DNA of 64,000 nt from CAVQBP01 sp963710745 (lineage in GTDB: Bacteria > Bacteroidota > Ignavibacteria > Ignavibacteriales > Ignavibacteriaceae): assembly GCA_963710745.1 (NCBI GenBank), contig CAVQBP010000011.1:124001-188000 (forward strand), in the 5' to 3' direction. The translations under genes and the position numbers were made by a program. Below are positions 32,055 through 42,600 of the stretch, in pieces; the stretch's first letter is position 1; every line of letters begins with the position of its first letter. The notes under the pieces are model-generated. The model worked only from the letters and a program-made list of their open reading frames with translations, did not search any database and was not told where the DNA came from.

Positions 32055-32510
32055 CTCTCTGCTCCGCTGTAAATTTTAATCAGAATCGCTCGCCACTTTT
32101 TGTTAATACTTAAAATTAATCTGTAAAGATAATTTTGTAAAAATCTACAAATGAGGCCTTACGTTTATTTTAATCTAAAATTAACTCTCTACAAAATATA
32201 TTTTCCCAGCTCAAAAAGCAAATCAAATGTAATTTAATTATAAATATTTTTAGCAGTTTACCTGCGAATAGATTACAGTTTATTTCTTAGCAAAATTTTC
32301 GATATTCGGAGATAATTATGTAAGCCCTCTTTATTAAATTCCGTCTTATCATACTTTAATCAGCTTTACGGTAAAAACGGATCAGTTAATAATTAAGTTT
32401 TGATAAATCAGGAAGTAACTTCTTCTTTTTTTGCTCAACACCAAAAGTCGGAAATTAAAACACAGAATTAAGGGAAAGCTTATTCGTCGGCTAAAATAAA
32501 ATAATAATTT
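32055..32510. other. intergenic region upstream of GH94
   Basis: This 456-base AT-rich stretch lies between ROK and GH94. I find no ORF with coding character and no long inverted repeat. The only candidate element is a TATCTTTA box at 32124-32131, which suggests that GH94 and the genes after it have their own promoter here. Confidence 0.4.
32124..32131 (-). promoter_or_regulatory. candidate -7 promoter element (TATCTTTA) for GH94
   Basis: The minus strand reads TATCTTTA, 70 bases before the GH94 start, with TTTG 16 bases upstream of it. Spacing is shorter than usual for Bacteroidota promoters, so confidence is low. Confidence 0.35.
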
Positions 32511-33698
32511 TTATCTGTTGATTGGAAGCTTGAAAAAATCTTCAAGTACAAGAGAGGCTGCACCTACTGCTACTGAATATAAATGATATTTATCTGCTAT
32601 TATATTAAGAGAATCGCTTATCATTGAAACAACTCTTGTTTCAATTTCCTTTCTAACTGATTCGATCAAAACATCCTCAATTTCGGATATTACACCGGTA
32701 ATAATTAATGTATCCGGATTAAGTAATCCAACCGCCGGAGCAATCGTCTGCCCAACAAAATGTCCTATGATAGCAAATACCGATCGTGCTATTTTATCCC
32801 CTTTCTTTGCTGCTTCAACCAGGAAATTGATATCAATTGATTCCAGAGATGAGGCATAATCTTTTAGAATATCACTTTCTGTAAATTTTGTACGGACGGT
32901 TGTTAAAATTTCGGTAAGTGTAGGGAGATGCGGATACAGCTCTCCGGCACAATATGAAGAACCGCGGTATATTTCGTTATCGATAACGATCCCAATACCG
33001 AGACCGCTGACATTCTTATCTATTTCTGCAAGAATTGTAAGATAGTTTCTTTTTGATTTATTATTATTCCCGTTCTCATGCCATTTCAAGCCCAGTGCCG
33101 AAGCGTTTGCATTATTTTCTATCAATATGTTATATGGCAGACTGTTTAATTTTTTAAGGAGCGGTACATTCATCTCAGGCAATACGCTGGACATAGCAAC
33201 TATACCTTTCCCGTAATCTACAATACCAGCAATTGCAATACCTAAACCTAATACTTTATTTTCATCAATTTTATTTGAAGCAATAACTCCGTTAACTATT
33301 TTAATAATGTTTTTTGCGAGTTCATCGGCACGGGAGCTCGTTTCAATCTTGGTATTTTCTTTTGCAATTATTCCGCCGCTGAAATCAAGTACAACGGCGC
33401 TTATCTCTCCAACCTCGATGTCCAGTCCGATTGCATAGGCTGAATCTTTGTTTAATGTCCAGATATATGGTTTCTTTCCCCCTTTTTTTGTTGATTCACC
33501 TTTCCCGTAAAAAGATACAAAAGATTTTGAAGATAATTCTTTTAAAATATTGAAGACTGTTGACGGACGCATACCGGTTATATTAACCAGTTCAGTACTG
33601 GAGATAATTCCATGTTCCTGGATAAGCTTAAGAACCACCTGTTCGTTAATATCTTTAACTACGCGAGCATGAAAGGATAGTAATTTTTTTCTATGCAT
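32511..33698 (-). CDS. ROK-family transcriptional regulator
   Basis: The 395-residue protein has a MarR-like winged helix-turn-helix (about residues 20-68; SSTELVNITGMRPSTVFNIL) followed by a sugar-kinase-like ROK domain (AIGLDIEVGEISAVVLDFSG, LGLGIAIAGIVDYGKG, GLGIGIVIDNEIYRGS). The catalytic Asp of ROK kinases (END motif) is Asn here (IENNANASALG). The Cys-rich zinc motif CxCGxxGCxE is missing, so this should sense rather than phosphorylate a sugar. It resembles the NagC/Mlc/XylR group that represses sugar genes until a sugar or sugar phosphate binds. It lies inside the locus, between GH92 and GH94, and is the only regulator in the window, so it probably controls the locus. Confidence 0.88.
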   Translation of the reverse strand: MHRKKLLSFHARVVKDINEQVVLKLIQEHGIISSTELVNITGMRPSTVFNILKELSSKSFVSFYGKGESTKKGGKKPYIWTLNKDSAYAIGLDIEVGEISAVVLDFSGGIIAKENTKIETSSRADELAKNIIKIVNGVIASNKIDENKVLGLGIAIAGIVDYGKGIVAMSSVLPEMNVPLLKKLNSLPYNILIENNANASALGLKWHENGNNNKSKRNYLTILAEIDKNVSGLGIGIVIDNEIYRGSSYCAGELYPHLPTLTEILTTVRTKFTESDILKDYASSLESIDINFLVEAAKKGDKIARSVFAIIGHFVGQTIAPAVGLLNPDTLIITGVISEIEDVLIESVRKEIETRVVSMISDSLNIIADKYHLYSVAVGAASLVLEDFFKLPINR

Positions 33699-33765
33699 TC
33701 TAAAAAAGAATTCCCATTTTTTTCTACGAACTAAGTAAAATAATAGTTTTTATGCATTAAAACAA

Positions 33766-36735
33766 TTATTTGACAGATATTTCGTCAACAAAGAGCCAAG
33801 CCTTTCCACCTGCAGCCACATGCCAATCGGGGCATACACCAACATTTTTTGCCAATACTCTTATATATTGCGCCTTCACCTCATTAAGTTTTTTCTCAAA
33901 ACCTTTTACGCCGGGACTACTATGCTCAATGTCATCTACATTTTTAGTTTCATACACTTTTGTAAAATTTTTTCCGTCAGTTGAAATATAATAATCAATT
34001 TCTGCGGGGTAGAAAATCCATGAGCCCGTATTCTGTAGAAAAGATGCATTGATAGAAGATATTTTTTTTATCTTACCGAGATCAATAACAGCATCAAGAT
34101 TATCTCCTTCGTAACCCTGCCAGGCATCCGTATGAAAATTCGATGTTCCCTTAACACCGTCAATTAATCCCATTGCACCGCCGCCGCTATATGCATGGCT
34201 GTATTCAGTATTTAGTTTTATACTCACTCCTTCAGGAATCATATTAAAACTTGACATCATAACTTTGCTGTAAATGCCATCTTTATAGCATACTGCTTTT
34301 AGCTGGGATGTTTTATCAATAATAATCGGATCAGTATAAACCTTGTGAATTATCCGGGGATCCCTGCCATTGATAGTATAATAAATCTTTGCCGGTTCCT
34401 GGATGGAAGAAATTCCCACTCTAACCGTATCTTTGAATACTCTTTCACCGGATGTTAAATAAGGGACAGCCACAAACGGGAACTCAATTTTTGACTGCGG
34501 TCTTGAACTAATATCTTTTCCCCAATCACTTGGATTAGGTCCCATTTCAAAAACAAGATTACCGCCTTTAATTATTTCAGCATGTGTAATATATGTGTAA
34601 GGATATTCCTTTCCATTCAATATAGCTGACTGAATATAAAAATTTTTACTAGATAAATTATTTGCAGTTACTGTAAAAGTTTTCCCTTTACCGACATTGA
34701 TTGCGGCTTTATCAAAAAGAGGTGTGCCGATAATATATGTAGCATCACCCGGACATACCGGATAAAATCCTAAAGAGCTAAAAACATACCATGCGGACAT
34801 TTGACCGCAATCGTCGTTACCGCATAATCCGTCATTCTTATCAGTATAAAGTGTGGTTACTATCCTGTGAACGATATCCTGGCTTTTCCATGGTTCACCG
34901 GCATAATTATATAGGTAAGCCATATGATGACTTGGTTCATTTCCCTGTGCATACTGGCCGATCATTCCCGTAATATCGGATTGAACTCTTCCTGTTGTTT
35001 GCGGATTTGCATTAAACAATTCATCTAATTTTGAAATGAAATTTTTGTTCCCTCCCATCAGCTTCATCAATCCGTCCACATCCTGGGGAACAAAAAAGCT
35101 GTACTGCCACGCATTTGCTTCAGTATAATTGCCGCTAACGGAATAAGGATCGAAAGGCTCATACCATCTGCCGTTTTTCTTAGCTCTCATTAAAGAAGTG
35201 GATGGATCAAAAACATTCGTAAAAAACTTCGCCCTGTCAATGAAATATTTGTAATCTTTTTCTTTACCGAGTGCTTTTGCCATTTGCGCAATACACCAGT
35301 CATCATAAGCATACTCGAGTGTTTTAGATACACTTTCGCTTTCCAGGTCAGAAGGAATGTATCCCATTTCTTTGTAATATTTCAGGCCGAAATGATTTTG
35401 CATAGCACTTTTCTTCATTGCCTGGTATGCTTCTTCAACGTTAAAGTCCCTGATTCCTTTAAAGTACGCATCTACAATAACAGGGATTGAATGATATCCA
35501 ATCATCGTATTTGTTTCATTTGCTGCAAGTTCCCAAACCGGGAGCAATCCACCGTTTTTATATTTTGTAATTAAGGACCTAACCATATCAAGATCGTGTT
35601 TCGGTTCTATAAGAGTAAATAAGGGATGTTCTGCCCTGAATGTATCCCATAATGAAAATACAGTATACATATCATGATTACCCTGTATGGAATGAACTTT
35701 TTTATCCATCCCCATAAATTTTCCGTCAACATCGGAGAAAAGATTAGGAGTTAATAATGAATGGTATAAGGCAGTATAAAAAGTTGCTTTATTATCTTTG
35801 CTGCTTGTTTCAACTGAAATAGACGATAAAGCTTCATTCCATTTTTTATCTGCAAGATTTTCTATTTTCTCGAAATCCCAGCCGGGAATCTCAGTCTGAA
35901 CATTTTTCTTAGCACCTTCGATACTTACGAAAGAGATCCCGACTTTGATTAGTACTGCTTCTTCTTTTGAGGTAGTGTAATGTACAAAAGCTTTTAAATC
36001 ATTTCCTTTTGCAGACGATCTGTTATCATATATTTTATTTTTCTCAGCTATGCCAAAAGATTTGAAAGGTTTTGAAAATTCAGCATAGAAATAGACACAT
36101 TCATCTTTTGCCCATCCGGTTGACCGCCTGTAGCCTTCAATAGTTTTATCATTAATAATCTTAACTTCTGCATCAGTGGTTTTATCCTGGATTCCATGAT
36201 TAAGATCAATTATAATATTGGCATTATCAGATTCAGGGAATGTATATTTATGAAATCCCGCTCTTTCAGCTGCAGTTAATTCGGCTTTTATACCATAGTC
36301 TTTCAAAAAGACAGAATAATATCCCGGTTTTGCGGTTTCAGTTTTATGACTGAATCGTGAACGGTAGCCTGAATCAGGATCATCCTTTGAGCCGGGAATT
36401 GTTTTTAAAGGACCGGTTGTAGGCATAAACAAAATATCACCATAATCACCTATTCCTGTGCCGCTGAGATGAGTATGACTGAATCCCATAAGTGTAGAAT
36501 CAGAATAATGATAACCGGAGCACCAGTCCCAGCCTTCAATATCCGTATCAGGACTTAATTGAACCAGACCATGAGGCAGCGAAGCGCCCGGATATGTGTG
36601 TCCGTGACCATCTGTTCCTATAAAGGGATTTACATATTCGGTAGGTTTTGTTTGCGCTGAAATGTTGATTGCATCAAATAATAAAAAGATAAAAAATATT
36701 AATAGGTCCTTTGATTTAATTTTAGAGTATTTCAT
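33766..36735 (-). CDS. GH92 alpha-1,2-mannosidase with CHB_HEX_C and F5/8-type C-terminal domains
   Basis: A signal peptide (residues 1-27) precedes a two-domain GH92 catalytic unit of about 720 residues. Key blocks are VNPFIGTDGHGHTYPGASLP, GFSHTHLSGTGIGDYGD, FSLWDTFRAEHPLFTLIEP, GNEPSHHMAYLYNYAGEP (acid Glu near residue 599) and GLCGNDDCGQMSAWYV (about 637-652, catalytic Asp region). GH92 enzymes are calcium-dependent inverting exo-alpha-mannosidases, mostly alpha-1,2 on high-mannose glycans. After the catalytic part come a chitobiase C-terminal-like module (AKIYYTINGRDP) and a discoidin-like domain (about 837-989) ending CPDWHVAAGGKAWLFVDEI. The same end is found on four other enzymes here. 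Frame intact; periplasmic or surface location expected. Confidence 0.93.
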   Translation of the reverse strand: MKYSKIKSKDLLIFFIFLLFDAINISAQTKPTEYVNPFIGTDGHGHTYPGASLPHGLVQLSPDTDIEGWDWCSGYHYSDSTLMGFSHTHLSGTGIGDYGDILFMPTTGPLKTIPGSKDDPDSGYRSRFSHKTETAKPGYYSVFLKDYGIKAELTAAERAGFHKYTFPESDNANIIIDLNHGIQDKTTDAEVKIINDKTIEGYRRSTGWAKDECVYFYAEFSKPFKSFGIAEKNKIYDNRSSAKGNDLKAFVHYTTSKEEAVLIKVGISFVSIEGAKKNVQTEIPGWDFEKIENLADKKWNEALSSISVETSSKDNKATFYTALYHSLLTPNLFSDVDGKFMGMDKKVHSIQGNHDMYTVFSLWDTFRAEHPLFTLIEPKHDLDMVRSLITKYKNGGLLPVWELAANETNTMIGYHSIPVIVDAYFKGIRDFNVEEAYQAMKKSAMQNHFGLKYYKEMGYIPSDLESESVSKTLEYAYDDWCIAQMAKALGKEKDYKYFIDRAKFFTNVFDPSTSLMRAKKNGRWYEPFDPYSVSGNYTEANAWQYSFFVPQDVDGLMKLMGGNKNFISKLDELFNANPQTTGRVQSDITGMIGQYAQGNEPSHHMAYLYNYAGEPWKSQDIVHRIVTTLYTDKNDGLCGNDDCGQMSAWYVFSSLGFYPVCPGDATYIIGTPLFDKAAINVGKGKTFTVTANNLSSKNFYIQSAILNGKEYPYTYITHAEIIKGGNLVFEMGPNPSDWGKDISSRPQSKIEFPFVAVPYLTSGERVFKDTVRVGISSIQEPAKIYYTINGRDPRIIHKVYTDPIIIDKTSQLKAVCYKDGIYSKVMMSSFNMIPEGVSIKLNTEYSHAYSGGGAMGLIDGVKGTSNFHTDAWQGYEGDNLDAVIDLGKIKKISSINASFLQNTGSWIFYPAEIDYYISTDGKNFTKVYETKNVDDIEHSSPGVKGFEKKLNEVKAQYIRVLAKNVGVCPDWHVAAGGKAWLFVDEISVK

Positions 36736-36750
36736 AGTAATTGTTTTCCT

Positions 36751-36840
36751 GCTGGATACTGGATACTTGATTACCGGATACTCGAATAAGAAAAAAAATT
36801 ATTATCGAGTTTCATCAAGCATCAAGAATCGAGAATCCTT
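36751..36840. repeat. long inverted repeat of 'GGATACTGGATACTTGAT' units
   Basis: The left arm GCTGGATACTGGATACTTGA then TTACCGGATACTCGAATAA faces a right arm whose complement reads GGATTCTCGATTCTTGATGC then TTGATGAAACTCGATAATAA. An A run separates the arms. The arms are about 36-40 bases with mismatches. It fills the gap between the hydrolase and GH92 and would form a hairpin in the transcript. The unit at 13556-13597 belongs to the same family. Confidence 0.75.
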
Positions 36841-36847
36841 TATTGAA

Positions 36848-39349
36848 TTATTTACTTACAAACTCACCTTTAGCAAGGCTCCAGTCATTTCCGAAATAGC
36901 CGGTAAACTTCACTCCCTGCTCATCCGATTTCAAAATACCGGAATTATAAATTACAAGATCAGGCAGATTCATGTACTGATCAAAATACTGGGCAAAATT
37001 CACCAGTTCCATCCCTTTTATACCTGTTCCTGAAATTATACCTACATTTGCTACCTTACTGTCAGATCGGGGTCTAATCATAAGACACGCCAAATCGTCT
37101 CCTTTATATGTTTTGCTTCCGACTTTTATTTGATCATCGTTTACCTGGACGGGAGAATCTTTTAATAAATATTTCCAGGCTGAATTTGTTTCTGAATTAC
37201 CAAAAAGGATAACGCTTCTGTCTTTGTATTTTGCCGGATCAAAATTATCATCTTTAATAACCTCGATCGCACCATTTCCCTGGTACCATATTTTTTCTGC
37301 ATCATATCTTGCTTTATCAAATGCCCAGCTGTTTTCTTTTTTACTGCCATGGGAACCGTAAACAAAAATAACATTATTATTGAAAGCTTCTCTAAAGTTT
37401 CCGCATCTTTCAGGTGTCTTGTTTTCCAGATTTGGTTTTTGAGTTGTTTCCCATTTACCATTGTTTTTTAATAAATAAATGTGCGAATCAGCCAGTATAT
37501 TTACAACAGAAATTTTTTGACTATCCACTTCAACGGATACCGGTTTATCGTTTGACAGCATTGATGCATCTATCGAAAACATCTCTATATTAGATGTAGT
37601 TCCGGTAAATTCTCTTAATCCCGGTTTAAGATGCATTTTAATATTGCTCAATTTCTGCTGTTCTATTTGATTTATAACCTTAATCCAATAATTCTTTGAT
37701 GAAACAGCAGGATTGGAAGTTGTATAATCTATATCTAGCACTTCATTATTCTGTGCAACCGCATGATGTGCAAAAAAATCAAACAGCGGGTGCCAGTCTA
37801 CGCAATCAGCACCGGGTTCGTTGGATATGTCCCACCAGTGTCCCACTCCCGGCTGGATATGAAAAATGAAATCTTTATGAAACTTTGATAAATTTTCAAC
37901 AATTGATTTTGACTGTTCAATCGGAACGTTATCATCATCTTCGCCATGGATGATATATATACCATCAGGTTTTAAATTTCTCGTAAAAGCATAAGTGTCG
38001 CTTGGTTTTGTAGAACGTACAAGCATCCTTTCAACATTTGATGAATCAGTCAGGTGACTGATCCTGTATGACCAGAAGCTTATCCAGCCTGCGCTTGGAC
38101 CAATAGCTCCGAACAGATCTGCATAATTTATCCCAACATGCCAGGTTCCGTGCCCGCCCATTGAGTGGCCTGTCAGATAAACCCGGTCAGGATCAATATT
38201 AAATTCTTTTTTAGCAATATTAAGAACCTCAATGGCATTTATCCTTCCCCAGTTTTCCCAATCATATCCGTATGGACGACGGTTAGTCGGGCATACTATA
38301 TATCCCCAGTCTTTATGATAGTAAGCATTGGCCTGGTTTAATGCGAGCACTCCTGCACCGTGCAGACTTAAGAAAAGTGCCGGTTTTCCTTTAAGGTTTA
38401 TAGGCGAGTTAATTGCATAATACTGTACACTATTATCCAGATCACTGATGTATGTCTCTCTCCGGTTATCGCTTTCATTTACTACCCTTAAGACAATAAC
38501 TGAAGATGCAAGAACCTTTTCCGCTCCATTCTCTTTATTAACAAGAGCGATATTCAGATTTACACTCCCTGTATCTGTCTGAGCCGGCAGCTTAATGCTG
38601 AATGCTGCTTTAAATATTGAAAGCGGGTTAACAACGCTAACCTCGTGATATGCCGGGGTGGAATTACCGGCCCATGTTTTCAGCATTACATTATTATAAT
38701 AATTATCGGTGGCATTTATAATCGGAACTGCGCCATATGTATCAGATGATTTATTTACTACAAGATCAGGTAATGTTAAATCCCTCTGATTAAACATCAC
38801 TCCTTCTTTTCCCGGATGGATTGTTGCCTTAAAATATCCGCGCCTGCACTTGAATAAAAATTCATTATCCCCTTTCTGCAGTTTAACCGGGATAAGTGAA
38901 TAATTGAATTTAGGTTCCCACTGGCCATAAGTATCTGTATATCCATAAGGATTTCCGGAATGTTCAACACCATTCACAAAAACCAGGCTGTTGCCGTTCT
39001 GTTCAAGGATCGCAAATTGATTTTTATTGGAATGAAATTTAAAATCTATGTATGAATTCCTGATCGGGTGTCCCTTAAACCAGCCGGCAGAATCGGGTGC
39101 TATCTTTTCCCAGGTTCCGACTGTTGTATCTGCCCATTCAAATTTTTCATTCGCAGAAGGAGCTTCCCATTTGCCGGTTACAACTGATGCCATAACAGGG
39201 TCCGGTGAAATTACATTGTTTATATTCGGACGGCCTAAGTTAATTACCAGCCCGTCTTTCAGAATTACACTATTCGAAGACTGGGAAAAAACATTAAGCG
39301 AGAAAAATAAAATTATAAAAAAGGTGAAAGTAAATTTTTCCTTAAGCAT
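36848..39349 (-). CDS. secreted alpha/beta hydrolase (prolyl-oligopeptidase/esterase-like), multidomain
   Basis: The 833-residue protein starts with a signal peptide (MLKEKFTFTFFIILFFSLNV). An N-terminal beta-sandwich region of about 300 residues is followed by an alpha/beta hydrolase domain with nucleophile elbow TGHSMGGHGTW (Ser396), acid in IIHGEDDDNVP and His in PGVGHWWD. The C-terminal 250 residues (AEKIWYQGNGAIEVIKDDN and on) are not recognised. The fold fits a carbohydrate esterase or an oligopeptidase. Beside glycosidases it could remove O-acetyl groups or trim the peptide of released glycopeptides. An AAGGAAGGA ribosome-binding site precedes the ATG. Frame intact. Confidence 0.75.
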   Translation of the reverse strand: MLKEKFTFTFFIILFFSLNVFSQSSNSVILKDGLVINLGRPNINNVISPDPVMASVVTGKWEAPSANEKFEWADTTVGTWEKIAPDSAGWFKGHPIRNSYIDFKFHSNKNQFAILEQNGNSLVFVNGVEHSGNPYGYTDTYGQWEPKFNYSLIPVKLQKGDNEFLFKCRRGYFKATIHPGKEGVMFNQRDLTLPDLVVNKSSDTYGAVPIINATDNYYNNVMLKTWAGNSTPAYHEVSVVNPLSIFKAAFSIKLPAQTDTGSVNLNIALVNKENGAEKVLASSVIVLRVVNESDNRRETYISDLDNSVQYYAINSPINLKGKPALFLSLHGAGVLALNQANAYYHKDWGYIVCPTNRRPYGYDWENWGRINAIEVLNIAKKEFNIDPDRVYLTGHSMGGHGTWHVGINYADLFGAIGPSAGWISFWSYRISHLTDSSNVERMLVRSTKPSDTYAFTRNLKPDGIYIIHGEDDDNVPIEQSKSIVENLSKFHKDFIFHIQPGVGHWWDISNEPGADCVDWHPLFDFFAHHAVAQNNEVLDIDYTTSNPAVSSKNYWIKVINQIEQQKLSNIKMHLKPGLREFTGTTSNIEMFSIDASMLSNDKPVSVEVDSQKISVVNILADSHIYLLKNNGKWETTQKPNLENKTPERCGNFREAFNNNVIFVYGSHGSKKENSWAFDKARYDAEKIWYQGNGAIEVIKDDNFDPAKYKDRSVILFGNSETNSAWKYLLKDSPVQVNDDQIKVGSKTYKGDDLACLMIRPRSDSKVANVGIISGTGIKGMELVNFAQYFDQYMNLPDLVIYNSGILKSDEQGVKFTGYFGNDWSLAKGEFVSK

Positions 39350-39675
39350 TTTGTTATCCTTCCTTAAGAATTAATTTCGGTTTTTTGTAGTCTGAGCAAG
39401 GTTATTTTTTATTTTTTTTAAGCATGGAGGTATTTTATTGTAAATTAGTGTTTTTATTTCAATAAAATAAACTATAACAAAAATAATAATATTTTTTTCA
39501 AAACAAATTAATTTTTACTATTTTTTGTAAAATATCCCATATGATTATTTTATTAAAAAATATTTTAATAAATTCTCTATTAAAATCAGGCAGCTTTTTC
39601 ATAGTTTATACAAATATTCAGGAGAAAATTCTTCCGGCGTTATAATTAATATATCTTTATAAGGAATCCACTTAG
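39350..39675. other. divergent promoter region between hydrolase and GH38 operons
   Basis: This 326-base AT-rich gap separates the minus-strand and plus-strand operons. A plus-strand TATCTTTA lies at 39652-39659, 17 bases before the GH38 start. No clear palindromic operator for the ROK regulator could be picked out by eye. Confidence 0.5.
39652..39659 (+). promoter_or_regulatory. candidate -7 promoter element (TATCTTTA) for the plus-strand operon
   Basis: TATCTTTA lies 17 bases before the ATG of GH38 copy 2, which would give a very short leader. The same box precedes receptor 2 and GH94 on the other strand. No matching -33 element is visible. Confidence 0.3.
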
Positions 39676-42600
39676 ATGAAAACGAGTAAAATAAAACTCT
39701 CTGTATTTTTTATCATCCTATCCTTTGGACTTACCTTGAATGCTCAAACAAAATGGATAAATGGTTTCGCTGATAGGATTGCCGGAGAAAACCTTGATTA
39801 TCATTCCTGTCATCCGGATGCAAATCTTTCTTTATTAATAAGGTGTCTTAACGATAAAGATTATATAGAATGGGCAACTGATACTATCCCTTCAGATTAC
39901 AAAAATAATTTCGTTACCTTTGCATGGATTGCAGGTTATTCGGTCGCTACTTCTACTGCTCCCCATAAATTTTATCTTTACATAAACGACGGTCTTCAAT
40001 TTGAATTTAAAACATCTCCTGACCAGGAAAAAAAGGACTGGGAACTAACCGACGAAAATGGCTCAAAACTTCACTTCAAATTTATTAAAGTTGATGCTGT
40101 TGACGACTTTTTCGGTTATATGGTTTTAACAATCCCGACAAAATTATTGAACGGAAATAAATTTGCCAGGATAAAAGTCAAAGGAGATGCAACCAACAGC
40201 AAAGACTGGTATATGACAATGCAGTATCCGCTCATCCCGAAAATAAGAATTGAACCTGAAAAAGTTGTCTCAAAAGATTCATCAGGAAATCTTCTGCAGA
40301 GAGTAAAAGTATCTATAGATCATTTTGATTCGCCCAAACCGGTACAGATATCAGCTGAAGGAAAGAAACACATATCTTCCGAATTAAAGCTCGGGATGAA
40401 TGATTTTTATTTAAATTTTGCTGCCCCTCAAAAACCGAAAGAAGTTAAAATAAATATAGCAATAAACGGTGAGACAAAAACATTCACAACAATAATAAAA
40501 CCTGCACGAAAAATAACATTTTATTTAATACCGCATGCTCATGTTGATATTGGTTATACAGACCTGCAGCCGAATATCGCCAGAAAACACTGGAGCAATT
40601 ATGAAAAGGCACTTGAATATTCAAAGGAGTCATTAAAATACGGAAAAGATGCAACGTTCAGGTGGAATGTGGAAGTATTATGGGCAGTAAAAAGTTACCT
40701 GGAGAATCATCCTAATAAAAGAAAAGAATTTTACGATGCAGTTAAAAAAGGCTGGATTGGTTTAGATGCAACATATGCAAATCTGCTTACAGGTTTAAGC
40801 AGACCTGAAGAATTATATCAATGGGTTGAATATTCCAATATACTCGAAAAGAAAATCGGAACTAAAATAGAAAGTGCGATGATCTCAGATGTTCCGGGTT
40901 ATACGTGGGGAGTTGTTCAGGCTTTTGCAGATAACGGCATAAAATACTTTTCTGTAGGCCCGAATCCTGGTGACAGGATTGGATATACTTTAAAAGATTG
41001 GGGAGACAAACCTTTTTATTGGAAATCACCAAGCGGAAAAGAAAAAATTCTTGTCTGGGTTGCTGGGAAAGGATATGCATGGTTTCATGGCTGGCGGTTA
41101 ACCCGCGATGATTTTACTCCAATGGCTAAATATCTTGATCAGCTTGATTCGGAGAATTATCCTTATGACATGGTTCATTTAAGATATAATATCGGCGGCG
41201 ACAACGGATTCCCTGATTCTCTGCTGCCTGCATGGGTAAAACACTGGAACGATACTCATGTTACTCCTAAATTTAAAATTTCCACAACTGACCAAATGTT
41301 CAAGGACTTTGAAGCAAAATACTCTAAAGTGATTCCGACTTACTCCGGTGATTTTACTCCTTACTGGGAAGACGGTGCAGCATCTACAGCTAGAGAAACT
41401 GCCATGAACCGGAATACTGCAGAATTACTGGCTCAGCTGGAGACAATGTATACTCTTTTTGACTATAAAAATTTCCCTCAAAAAGAATTCGATGAAGCGT
41501 GGCAGTATGTTTTACTCTTTTCTGAACATACCTGGGGAGCATGGAACAGTATTTCCGATCCCGAATTGAAATCGGTTAAGGAGCAGTGGGAAATAAAAAA
41601 ATCATATGCAGTTAAAGCTGACAGCATTGCTGAGAAGCTTCTTTATGATTTAGCAAATGAAACTCAAATAAATAAAGAATATGATGAATTTTATGTCTGC
41701 AATCCATCTTCATGGGAAAGAAGCGGTATAGTAACAATACCGGCTCCAAAAGGATTACCTTATTTCACGATCCGGGATCAGGAAGGTAATCTAATCCCTT
41801 CTCAAAAATTATCTAACGGTTCTGTCGTATTTACTGCAAAAGACATTCCCGCATTAGGATATAAAGGCTATAAAATAGTCAAAGGAGAAAATGAAAATAA
41901 AATTGATTCTCCTTTGAACGCTTATACACTGTCAAATAATTTTTATAAGTTAACTTTCAACGATTCAACCTTTGCTTTAAAAGATCTGAGCATAATTGGT
42001 GAGAATTTTAATTATATAGATTCAACCGATAATTATGGGTTTAATCAATTTATACATTCAGGAACAAATGCATCTAACATAACTTTAAGCAGTAACCCAA
42101 AACTAGTTAGTTATGAAAATGGTCCTGTTCTTAAATCAATTACAGTAAAATCTCAGGCACAGGGCTGCAACAGTTTATCGCAGGATATTGTCTTATTTAA
42201 TGATCTGGATAAAATCGAAATAATAAATACCATTGATAAAAAGAAAGATTATGCAAAAGAGAATATCCGTTTCGCGTTTCCTTCAAGTATAAAAAATCCG
42301 GTTTCAAGAATTAATATTGCATGGGCTGTAATCAGACCTGAAACAGATCAGCTTACCGGGGCAAATAAAAATTATTTTACTGCCCAGCGATGGATAGATA
42401 TTTCAAATAATTATAACGGTTTATCCATTGCACCGGTGGATGCACCGCTCGTTGAGTTTGGCGGTATGACCGGTGAGGCATGGATGGCTTCACCCGATAG
42501 AGAATGGGCATCACATACATCTTCATCAGCACTTTGCTATTCATGGGTTATGAATAATTCATGGCACACAAATTACAAAGCTTCCCAGGAAGGAGTAGCC

